The translations under genes and the position numbers were made by a program. A stretch of DNA of 64,000 bases from Fasciolopsis buskii (lineage: Eukaryota > Platyhelminthes > Trematoda > Plagiorchiida > Fasciolidae). How positions within the stretch are numbered: position 1 is the stretch's first letter; each line of letters begins with the position of its first letter. Under the pieces are notes generated by a model, which saw only the letters and a list, made by a program, of their open reading frames with translations, was not told the origin of the DNA and searched no databases. Where the stretch lies: positions 18,801 through 82,800 of the forward strand of contig LUCM01005741.1 in the NCBI GenBank assembly GCA_008360955.1, written 5' to 3'. Shown here piece by piece: positions 24,701 to 36,700 of the stretch.

Positions 24701-27700
24701 GTTCAAAAAGAAAACAGGTAAATGCGAGTGAAAGGGATCTCTGAATAAGAGTAAGGCTGTTTGTTATGGTCGATGACCATTCCAAGGTCTTCGGAACCGC
24801 AGATTTCATTTCTGCTGCTAATTTTCCAAAAGAATCTATCCTTTTATCAATATTTCGAAATTGATGTTATTTTGAATATTGCGCGGTTAAAAATTTTCGT
24901 ATGTCCGCGAAAGGATTCACAAAATCCCGTTCTTTGATTGGCTAGTCCACACATCGACCAAGGCCACCCAACAAAAATATATAAACGATAGAGCTCACTT
25001 GAATTCTGACTTGTGTTAGTGGGTCACCAATGAACGCGCGGCAGTACTCTGTGTTCGTCTTCTCTCTTCCGCTAGCGGGCTGGGCCAGCTGTTCGTATTT
25101 CGCGCCGTTTATTGTTCCGTGTGGCTGCTCATTCAAGGGAGCAGCAGATCTGTCCCATTCGTTGTGCGACTATGGGCCTTGAGTCTTGAGCTCGAACATT
25201 TTGTGTCTCCAACCTCTGTGTGTGTATTCGTGTCCTACTAGACCACAGGCTGTGCTCCTGTGACATCGTGCGCCGCGAGTACTTGTGTACTGTGCTTCAA
25301 TGTGTGCACAGACCAACCAAACTCGGCAACATAACACTGTTGCATGAAAAGTTACAGAGGCATACTCGGGTTTGATTTGTTTGTGTGAAGGAATGGAAAG
25401 CAGACCTAGAGTATATTTTGGGCCTCAACAGAAACAGACAATGATCGGTACTCGAAACTGGAGCACGCAGTTTCAGGGAAAATAAGTCGGGAAGTTGGTA
25501 ATAACCCTATCTAAAATTGAATCACCTCTGGCGGGAGAAATGCAGAGGTCAGTCAAATAAAACAGTCAGTGGTAGGGAAGATACCTGATTGAAATCACCT
25601 ACAATAATGTGCAGATTCTGCTCAAGAAGAGGGACAATGAATGCTAGAAAAGAGTCGAAAAAAGATGTAATATTGTGTTGTGAGCTAAAATGGGCAGTAT
25701 ATAAATTCGTTATGATAGTACTAGTATGGCAAGGAAACCCAGGATGACACTGTGTCGCGAGACAGTCAATTGCGTTTATCGAGTACGTATAAATAAGTTT
25801 GGACTTGACAGACCAGACGGAGTTTATGTATGTTGCCACGCCACCTCCAGTCTTCTTCTTGTCCGGAATTCCTTCCTGCCGATAGAGTCTGAAGCTGTCT
25901 ATCGACACGAGTGAATCAGCGATATCCGAGTTCAGCCACGATTCTTGTATGCAGATGACACAAGAGTGAACACGGATCGGTGATTGAAGTGTGAGGGACA
26001 GATCCGACGTTTTGGTAAACAGAGAGCGGATGTTGGTACTCAACAAAGCCGGGATGGACATCATGGCTGGAAGGGTGCATTTAAGAGCCTCCTGCCAGCC
26101 AGCACGAGTGTCTCTTTTAGATCGATGAAAAGATCGTTGAGGTGCAGCAATGCATGATCCCAGTCGATGTTGAGAAACAATACGGTTTCTGAAGAAAGGT
26201 AATTCTGATCGATTGTAGCGGCGAACGGAGACCTTAATCGAACCAAATATCCGAAAAGAAAACAACGAAGTAGGATGACATAGAAATGAAGCACAGCCAG
26301 TCAAAGGGCGCACCCCTGAGATAGATTACTGATTCCAACGAATTGTTCCGCTTCGTGCCTCATAACTGAAGCGTCAGAAGAGTGTACAAGCCACTCAGGG
26401 TTGTGAGTGTTGAAATTTCCTGAGATAGTAACATGACTTCTAGAGTCTGTAATAAGCAAACGTTCAATGCTTGAAGATAGTAAATTAAAAATGGAAGAGC
26501 CGGCACTATTGTAGGAACGATAATCAACATAGAAGTATTGATTGAAAGAACGGAATCGGAGTTTTAGCCACATGAGTTGAAATTCGCGACTGGAGAAGTT
26601 AAGATTTGATATTCAGTACGCCGCAGTCGAATGATGAACAAAAGCACAAACACCTGATTTGGGAATGGAAGAAAAGTGGAAGGTCTACTGGGGAAATTGA
26701 AAGTATGTGGCATATGAGGAAAGGAAGATGTGAGTTCCGGTCAAAAATAGAGCAAGAGAAGAAAACTGAAGAAATTAGTGAACGGAATCAATGTTGCATT
26801 TCAGTTCCCGAATGCTGATGAGGGTAATGAAAACTCGATGAATTTTCGCATCAATAGTGAGACCGCAAGGAAGTATGTGCACTTAATCGTGAATTATCAT
26901 GGTTAGTTGGAGAGTGGGCAGGCAACAATGATTCTGATACTTAAATTGGCGAACCATATAAGGTCCTAATAGAGCCGTCTACCACTATGGATGGGGTGAA
27001 AATGAAACCAGGAACAAGCTTAGAACAGTTGTTGGAAATGGATCGAAACCGTAATCAGACGTATCAATGCTGTCCGGAGTGCTGGCGGCTCCCAATTCTT
27101 CCCGTCTAACGTATGAAACCTAACAAGAAGTACAAAATTCCATGTGTGGCAAAACGTACGAAAATAAATTGCCAACTTTCCGTTTAGTACATTATTCCAA
27201 CCGTGCCATGGTTTCTGTTACACAACTTTTGCATTAGATAAATCTTATATGTACAAATATTCACTGTTATTGATCTTACCAGCATATCGCGATGATCTTC
27301 CGAAGATATTCTGTAATGTGCCTTCACGGGTTAAATTTATCTTCGTTACATCTCCATTACCGATTCTTTTTTTCTTCAGGCGTGATGACACAGTGACTTA
27401 GAGAATGAAAAACGACCTCTGCAAATGGTCTAAATTATAAAGAGACAACGGATAGATGCATGAACCGCCCTATTTTTTCAAGCCGACGCCAGATGTTTTG
27501 TTGCTGCTGATGTCCAACTTACTGGCTGCTCTATTCTCGGCTTCCTTCTCTGCCTCATCATCCTCATCCGCCGTGTCTTCCGGTTCCAAATCGACAGTCG
27601 TCTTCAGAGATGCGCGCGAGGCTGGTTCCGATTTTGCTGTCTCAAAATCACCACCCGCGGAGTCAGCTAGTAAGTCTTCCGGTGTGTAATCAGGCAAACC

Positions 27701-30700
27701 CGGCTGTGAACATTTACCCTCCATGTTCACATCGGCCAACAATTCCCTTTCGGCAGTATCGTACAGTTTGGACTGTAGATACTGTTGAACGAATTGGAAG
27801 AACTGAAACAAAAAAGAAACAAAAAATTAAGTCATCAACAAACCGCACGAGTACAACTGGCGATATGACTATGAATGATAGCCACAGATAAAACTACGTA
27901 TAAAACAGGAGACAACGAATAGCATCGGTTAAATGAGCGTTCCAACCGGTCACCTTTTATTTATTCTGGTCATAAGCGACGGTAATCGTGGAATCCTCAG
28001 TAGGAACATTCACGGTAAACAATGTTAAACTTACCAGCAGATCACGATATTTAGTCAGTGCTTCGTCCATGAGAAGATTTCGTTCCCGTAGGTGCTGCAC
28101 CATGTGTTCTATCAATTGCATGCGCTCCTCGCGATTCCGGACTGAGTGATAATGATCAGCGAATTCGGCTTCCCACTTCGACCGAATCTGAAGTGGAAAA
28201 AAAAACGATGAGTACAGGAGGGAAAGAAAAGTATTCAAGCGAAGTGGTCGTTGGGCGGAGCAAATAAAACATACAGTCAAATCCACTTATTTTCGAACCA
28301 GCCCCGGTCATCAAGTGGATGCTGCAAATTTTGGGTCTTCAACTCTCGATCTAAAACAGGTTTCATCCGAATATATGCATTTTGGGATCAGCTGGTGCTC
28401 ACAGACAGTTCCATTGATCGTTAAAAATAGCCATATCAATAAGATACACCGTAAAAAGACGTATATATGGATTAAGAGGAATGAAACTTATACTATGAGT
28501 GAAAAAACAAGTTATCCATGGGATTACACGGTCACTTAGTGGCCAAAGCAAAAAAAATACGGAATCATAACGTGGACGAGTGAATATTAGTCTACCGACC
28601 AAAAGCGGGCGGTGGTCGAGCGATTACCATTATGGCAATTAGATGAAAAAGCCGAAGGTTAGACTTCCCCCGTCGTCAGACACCATCGATACCTTTTCAA
28701 TGGCCGTGCCCCCCCCCCTCCGTTACATCACGAAAAATCGCACGGTTGTGACAACGAAAAAACTCATAAAAAGGCAGAAATAGGAATTGTCTGATGCTTT
28801 GTCTAACTACTAGGTGGTACGTAGTAATAAGACACAAATCTTAAAAAGAGCTCGAGTGTAGTCTAGAAATGTGATAGAAATAACCGCTTTCTCAATAAAA
28901 ACGTCCACTGGAAAGAGAAAAACATCCGGAGTAAGAGGATAAAACAATATTGATATCACCTCTACGGTTCAAAGCACTGAGAGAACTGCGCTCACGACAC
29001 AATTAACCAATTTAGGATGCTTTGGACTCTGATGAGTTTTTAGAACGGGAAGTCAATTAAATAAGGCTTCCAACGCACTCAGCGCTCAGACGAGAGAACA
29101 TTTTTAGCACAAACACATAAAACATGACAAATGCATGGAGAAAGTGGGCATACTGATACTTATTTCAATAAAGTGGAGTGCACGATAAAAGAATATCAGA
29201 AGAGAATAGGTAGGCGTGGATATTCAATAAGTGAGCTACCGATGACGATAACCTTTGATATCACTCACAACCAGCTAGCGATATATTCATAAGCCAACAA
29301 CACAGATGCACGATACAGGAGCCTAGGAATAAACCGACTTGAAGAATGAGAAAATAGCTACGTCAAAACAGTAGTGAGTATTCAATAGCTAACTGAAAGT
29401 CTATGGCAAGCATCGAAAACTTTGTGGACAGTAAAACCTGCACATATTTAAGTTAATTACAACGTCATATCTTCAGCAGGTCACACACGTAAGTATAATC
29501 AATCACATTCACAATGCAGGGATTCGTCACTGTAGATGGAAGATTTTTAAAAAGTCACTGAAACCCAGGACGTAATTCGTTATGCTCAAGTTCTCCGAAG
29601 AGGAAACACCCCTAAGTGCAATGTAGGTGGTAGACTTAGACTGCGCTTTCGTTTATATAACCATAAAAATTGCACCAATGTGCTTCGGATCTGGTTGCTA
29701 CCTCCCACCACCATCTGTTCAAAAAGAAAGAAAGAGCATGGAATAGTAAAAGTCTGTTAGCGAAATAATAAGTTGAACAGCTATGTAGAAGAAAATAGTT
29801 TCCGGATGTGAGAACGTCACTGACTTTAGCACTAAGCCATAGCACCTATTGACACTGACCATCGATTGGGGGAAACCTCATGGATCCCAACCCGGTAGTC
29901 TAACTGGACCTGCATGAGCTAGTCGATTATAGATTATTATTATCATTATATATATATATATGTATATATATATATGCACAGCGCGGATAGTGTGCCATCG
30001 GAATCATGGTGAAAAATGACAATGGAGCGGAAAAGCAGAAAGAAAAAGAAACAATGTAGAGTTTACAACATATGCTAGTTCTTCAACTTTCCTTCTTCAC
30101 ATCACCGGCCATCCATCGGCATCCATGAGTCCTCTGCGGACTTGGTACTACCCGATTGCACACATCGAAAGAAGGTTGACATAGGAGACTCTATCCCGAG
30201 CCTTTGACTTAATGGCCTAACCTACAAGCCGCTAGATGGTCTGAGGGCGATGTCACCCACTGGGAGCTGGTGATCGATTGTTCAGTCCACGCGCCGTTCG
30301 GATGGGACTAGATATTCTGGGTCACCAGTACGCCCTTCACCACGGACGACGGTGAGCACAAAATGATGTGCTTCGTACGCCAACTGTGATTGGTTTGGAA
30401 TTAAGGTCCAACGATTTCCCTTAGAATGATTATCAATGACCAGTCAAGGCGCCGGGCACCGAGCATTCACCTCCGGCCGTACACTTAAGTAGATGCAAGT
30501 CCACCACGAGAAGGTAGCAGGGGCTATCACTTGGAGAGGCATTCATGGCGAATAGTCAACTCAGAGCCTGAGACACCCACTCCAGACCATACCGAGGCAC
30601 TAGGAAGCAGTTGGTGCAAAGATTAAAGTTTTCATATTTTCTCTATGTCACCTCAAACCATCTTCCAACCATTAAGTGTCTCAAAGAACAGCGTACAACG

Positions 30701-33700
30701 AGTCAGGCAGTCCTTCTATAGGCATGCGCAAAAAATGCCCCAGCCACCTCAATCCATTCGCATTCAATGCCTGTTCTGAACATTAAACCCTAGCGACCAG
30801 TACCATACGCCTAACGTTTGAGTTACTCATATTCTACCAATACCACGAAGACAACAGTGTTCAAACACCGAAAGTCCTCACATATAATCTGCTCTAAACA
30901 GCCGTTTCGGAGCCGTAAAGCGAAACAGACCTCGCTAATGTTGTGCATTACCACGAGCATCCGACACTGGATTACCTGACCTGCAAAGAGTGAAGCAAGA
31001 GAATGGGCTGTAGCTCGGCTACGAAAAGTGATTATGGAAGTAGGGTCGTGTGTGTGCATTTCCGAAACGCAAAATACATTTGTTTTGCAAGTCTCAACGG
31101 TTCTAATTAGGGCAGTTTGCTGTTTTATTTGGTTGCATGTGTGGACATTGAAGACAGCCAAGTAAAGCGAATACTTAGGCTTGAGTAGTGCGTCTGGTTT
31201 ATTTACTGCCATCCTACTAATGTTATTGTCATATGAATTTATCCAGCCACAATTGGCCGTCACCTTGCATGTTGGGTTCTATTATTGGAGGAACGAAGAA
31301 TGGTAATGTTCCCTATGGAAAGGATGCTGGAGACATTTGGGCAAAGGATACTTCGCAGCTACCGCAGAAAGGGTTTTTTGGGAACCCTAATCAAAGGTTT
31401 AGATTCAAAAGTCTGACCATTACCCACCCCGTTATGGGAACTGAGGGGCACGGATCTGGTTATCTTTTCCGACGACCGATTCTGTAATTTTCATGAAATA
31501 ATTCACCATGTGATATCATCGCTCAACTCACCATAAAGAAACCATGGAAGCACTGTACAGCTGTTTCATTCTCGTTAGGAATCATCAGCAGTGCATATCC
31601 ACCGCGCCCGAACTGGGAGGCGAACCCGGAACGAACGATTCTGAGTCGAACGCCTTAGCCATTGGGCTACCGGGCAGGCTCTGAACGGTTTGTTCAACTT
31701 CACCACATCATGTTGCACCTATCCGTCACTGATTTGCACGGTTACTGTCCGCTAGCTCACAACGATCGACCCCTACTGATAGATGACTTCTCTGCAGGTA
31801 GCCCAAGTACGACGAAGGCTTTGGATATGACCTACAGAGCTTGATTACTTGGTACATGTTAGTAGTAGGAGATTGAATGTTTTCTGTGATTGTAATTTAT
31901 TAAATTGGTGGACAAGTATTGCTAGGGTGTCCAGTTGCTAAGCCGAAGAACTATTAAGGTTCCCAATCAGTTTTCATTTCTCACAAGAGCCTGTTAGTAA
32001 GGCAGCGTGGAGTGGCACTGTAGAAGCCCATTTACTGAGTTGGCAGTTCAAATCAACCTCAACCTGGAGGACCTAGAAACTACTTCCTCAGTTCTTTGAC
32101 CTTCCAGGTATGACTGAATCTCTAGTTCGAGATAAGCCGTTGAATCAGAGAGGCACAAAAGTCAGCGCACTATGTCAAAGTGCAGTCTCATGGATGGGAT
32201 CAACGAAATACGCAATAAACCTTGAGATGTAGAAGCAGAATACAATGATCAGGCATTCCAAAGGAAGCTGGGTTATAAACAAAGATATTGGGACAGTTAA
32301 CTATAACTAAACACAGAAAAGCATCACTACGCGCAGAAAACCGCACACCATTGGTAAATCCAAAAGATGACAAGGACAAAGCACAAAATCTACTAGTCGT
32401 CAGCGATGACGCACAAAAAATGACTAATGTAATTGGTCAACTGATTCAGGAACGGTTGTAAACTATGCGTTTTGGTGTCCCGTGCAATGTAAGCAAGGAT
32501 AAACAAAACGCAACTTGATGAAATGAAATAACGTGGTTGGTAACAAATAAAGGTACAACGAATTTTGAACTATTAAAATGGAATATGGGAAGACAATGTT
32601 CATAACATCTATGCCAGACACGTCATCACAGCAACTCTTGCCTCAAAAAGCTGATAGAGCGTCACACCTGAAAACATCATATCCAACAAGTCACAGTCAT
32701 TGATGTCAGCATATAACTAGCTTTTCTTTAGAGAGCAGCCCTACATGCCTAGCTACATTCCTAGTCCAAACCAGTTATATTGTCATATTTTCCCAAGGAG
32801 CATTGCACGTTTGAAGAGAAAAGTGAGCGCAACTCTCAATTTCGATAGATGCTTTTCTAGGTGTTCACGAACCGCCATAAGTAAGTGTTCCATTTGATTT
32901 CTGACGGATATTCAAAACTATGAGAACCAACAGGACGCGCCATAAGCCGCAGGGAAATTAAAAAGGCCTGTGTAGGAAATATGAGTTTTTTAGAATAACT
33001 GTGAAACAACGATTCACGCTTCCACTTCCCTTCACCTATTCTGGGATAATAAGCTTTGAATTTCCGAGGCCATTTGGAACCGGTAAACTACACAGGCTGG
33101 TTTTCAGCACTGCCGTCTACGGTTCCACGTGATAATTATAATTGGCTTTTCTAGTTCTTCCTGATAAAATAACACCAGTGAACCCAAAAAACGTATAATC
33201 GGCTGACTCAAATAGAAACCAACCAATCGATCAATAACTCACATGTGGCTCAACAATTGCACGGGCTTCTTGGATGATGCGCATAGTGAAATCGGTTCTC
33301 ATCTCGTCGAAGCACTGACCATTGATTATTTTCAGTTTGGGACAGAAATAAGCGAGCATTTGTGGATTGAGCATCTGTGAAACGGAAAAATAGACCGAAA
33401 AGAAGAGAGGTAATTAGGCAACGATAAGTTTGCATGCCAACAAAATTCGATCAGCAGACATGCCAACTAATCACCATATAATTCCAGAGAAATACAGTAA
33501 ATGCATAGGAAAAATAAACCTATGGAGCAAAGCCCGGCTCATCAATTTCGTAGCCATATGCAGTACAAGAAATGAACAATGAAATTGATTACGATGACCG
33601 GTGTGACATCCAAAAATATGAAGATCATCGAGATTTGTAATCACAAATAAAACACGCTCGGAGAGAGCAGTCAACAGTGTCGGCATTTGCATCAAACTGG

Positions 33701-36700
33701 AAGCAGAACAAAGTTGAAGACAATCAATGCTTCTCATCAAGTCATTAGGAGGAAACAAAGAAAATGAAGTTGAGGTAGTATCATGGTAATATCAGCAAAC
33801 CGATAAACAGCTAAGCTGATTTTACACTCGGTTCACTTGTCATCGAGGAGGATCAAGGAGTCAATGTTGCTACGGTTGGACACGAGTATCAGGTTCAAAT
33901 GTACCTACGGCTGACGGCTTCCCAATTGGCAACCAACAATAGTCCAAGACCCTTTTACTGAAAATCATGTATGCTACCGTATAAACACCAAGGGAAGTAA
34001 AGTGACAGAATTAATTTAAGACCGAAATGTAGTATGGAACAAAAAGACAACTCCATAAAAGTCATCTGGAAAAACAATGAGCTGGCCATTTACAAAATTA
34101 TAAATTTCACTGAAACCTTTGTAGTCTTTCAGAGTACTCAACAATAACGTCTTACCTACTAGAGATAGACAGATAGAATGGAACACCTTAATTTTCTGGT
34201 CCGAAAGCACCGTTTTGCTTCCAGATGACTGCTGGGATAGTCCTGTGCTAATAACCATACTCCCGGTTGGAAGATGGAAGGACAACCGTTGACTTGATGA
34301 CAGTTAGGCATAGCCGAACAAGAAGCACAAGGCCAACCAATGTGTTCGACGGTTCGTGACATGCCATGAGGCAAGTGTTCACTCAGATAACACAACACAA
34401 ACCTGATGCGGCAAGTGCGCGTCATCCCGTTATTTAACAATCTTTCGTATCATCAATCATACAACAAACGTATGATGGCAAAAGAATGAGCCGCAGTCAA
34501 CCAAATACTACCAAACGAACGAATGACCGGCGGAGGCAGAATCTAAACCCGCAGTAACGACAATTTAACCGGTTTTATGTAACCTGTCAATCACAGCCAT
34601 TTGGAAATGTGTACCAATATTGCAAATAGGGGTGCTACTCGTACATAAATGGGTAGAAATTCGTGAGTATACTCTGGAAATGGTGTCCGCAATCTTTTGG
34701 CTGCAAGCGCAAGAATTTGTCAAGAAACAACAGAGGTATACAACGAAATTCAGCCCCATTTTATGCATCCCAGGAGTACACAGAACATTCCACCAGCTGT
34801 GGTCGTGTGCATTAAGGGCTTGTCACCAAGATGGTTAAAGGTTTGAATCCCAGATCAGGTGGTCATTTTGGTATCAGTTAGCGGTTGCCTATCGCTCAGC
34901 TGATTACAACACCCTATCTGATGAAACCTAACGATCCCCGTCATTCCAAGTTTCAGGATCATGGTTCCTGGAACTCCGCTTTCCTGGAGTGGATCCTAAC
35001 TACCTTAGGGCAATCCTTTTCACGCAATAAAAAGTTTTCTAGCTGAGGAGAGTAAAAATTCATCACATAACAACTAATGCAAAGGGTGATGTAGAAACCA
35101 ATTGGCAAGCTTTCGCAGCCTGACAAATTCATGTAAATATACTTGACCGGCATTCAAGGTGGAGAATCCGTTGTTAAAACACTCAAAAACGCGGTGTTAT
35201 CAAATTAGCCTCCTGCAACTTTGCACCTAACTACCATCATGGTTCACAGTTAAAAACAACAAGGCGTGTCTCAATGAAAACGTCACTGTTCCAAAGTACG
35301 ACTTTTCTATAAAAAGAGTGAATATTCAAAGGGAACAAGGGGTGGACCTACACAGGCGGGAAAAGATGCTGCTGCAGCCAACACACGAAACACAGTCTAA
35401 CTGTAAAAACGCACATGTTTTGAATCATTCTGATTCGATAGAAAATGACAACACGATCACCACTGTTCACGGTTCACTGCCATATCCTTCAGTGTCTCCA
35501 GCCAGCTAGTTGACGAGTTTTTTGGACCCCAACCAAGAAGACGTGAGACACCTACTTTACCTAAGTTCGCTGTACATTTTCTCATCCCACGTTTCCACGT
35601 CATCTGTTGACCTCCGCACGGATCTTTCCATTCATTGGGAGGAACACAAGATAGGGCAGGATATAGTAAACGAGTGTTCGCCATAAGTAACACATGACCC
35701 AGCCAGCGTAGTCTATTAAGTTTCATACACTGAAACAATGCATTCTCAGAGTTGGCACTTAGTACCAGATTCCTGACAAGCACATTACTCACCCGGTCAA
35801 ACCATCCAATCTTAGCCATACTACGTAGACATCGGTGGTCGAACACCTCTAGCCGACGAACATCACTTCACTGGCATACCACTCCAGTGGAGAGCACTGA
35901 ATAGTGTGGTGTCCGATTCACTTAGTCGAACGCGCTTTTCAAGTCGAGAAAGACCATGGTAGTAGAGTGGCGGTGTGTGGGGGGCGTTTCTAGTAACTGC
36001 CGGAGAGTGAATATCTGGTCGATGCAACCTCGACCTCGACGAAGTCCAGGCTGCTGTTCGCGTATATTACGCTCGCGAATCGGTGTCAAACGACGCAGCA
36101 TTATCAAAGCTAACACCTTAGTAACTATCGGAATTAAACTAACCCCACGATGATTGTTACGGTCACTCCGTATGCCCTACTTGAAGATGAGTACAATCAG
36201 TGACTCACCCCACGATAACGGAATACGTTCCTCGCTCCAAATGTCATGAAGCAAGGAGGTAAGTGATGCCATCAGAGCTTCCCCACCCAGTTCGAAAACA
36301 AGTGGGGGGAGTTCGTCGGAACCGGCTGCTTTTCCCCTCATCAGAAGCCGAATATTCGACTCTATTACTACTTCCCTTGGGGGCTCGACACACACTTCCC
36401 GAGGATTCGCAGCTCCAGACGTCCGCCTAAATACGTTAGCGTATGGCCCACTAAACTGATCCTTCAAATGATCAGCCCAACGGTCCAGCCTTTGTTGTCT
36501 ACCATGGATGAGTCTTCCATTCCTATCGCACACGACTTCACTAACCGGAGTTCGCCGGTCACCGATGTCGCGTATAATCTTAAACAGTTTTTCGCTGTTA
36601 CCTGAAGCGACCGCTTCCTCCATCTCTTCGAATAGCCTGAACCACCAATATTCGCTGCCATCCTAAAGGCCTATCGTCAACTGACGCTGCAGCTATCGAC

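Larger units (their letters stand above)
29640..31263 (-). mobile_element. LINE fragment (family D) with AT-rich 3' part
   Basis: The frame 31263-30823 resembles the start of an RTE-type endonuclease: LYLAVFNVHTCNQIKQQTA, then VFCVSEMHTHDPTSII. The downstream part (30820-29670) is non-coding here. It contains the 500-bp repeat 29669-30173 that recurs at 42049-42545. Assigning both to one element is inference. Confidence 0.5.

Noticed and set aside
28605..28680. tRNA-like stretch (GGTGGTCGAGCGATTACC ... GGTTAGACTTCC)
   Set aside because: Arms do not pair and the T loop is lost. At most a very old SINE fragment.
34820..34870. tRNA B-box-like GGTTTGAATCCC
   Set aside because: No matching A box or acceptor stem at tRNA spacing.
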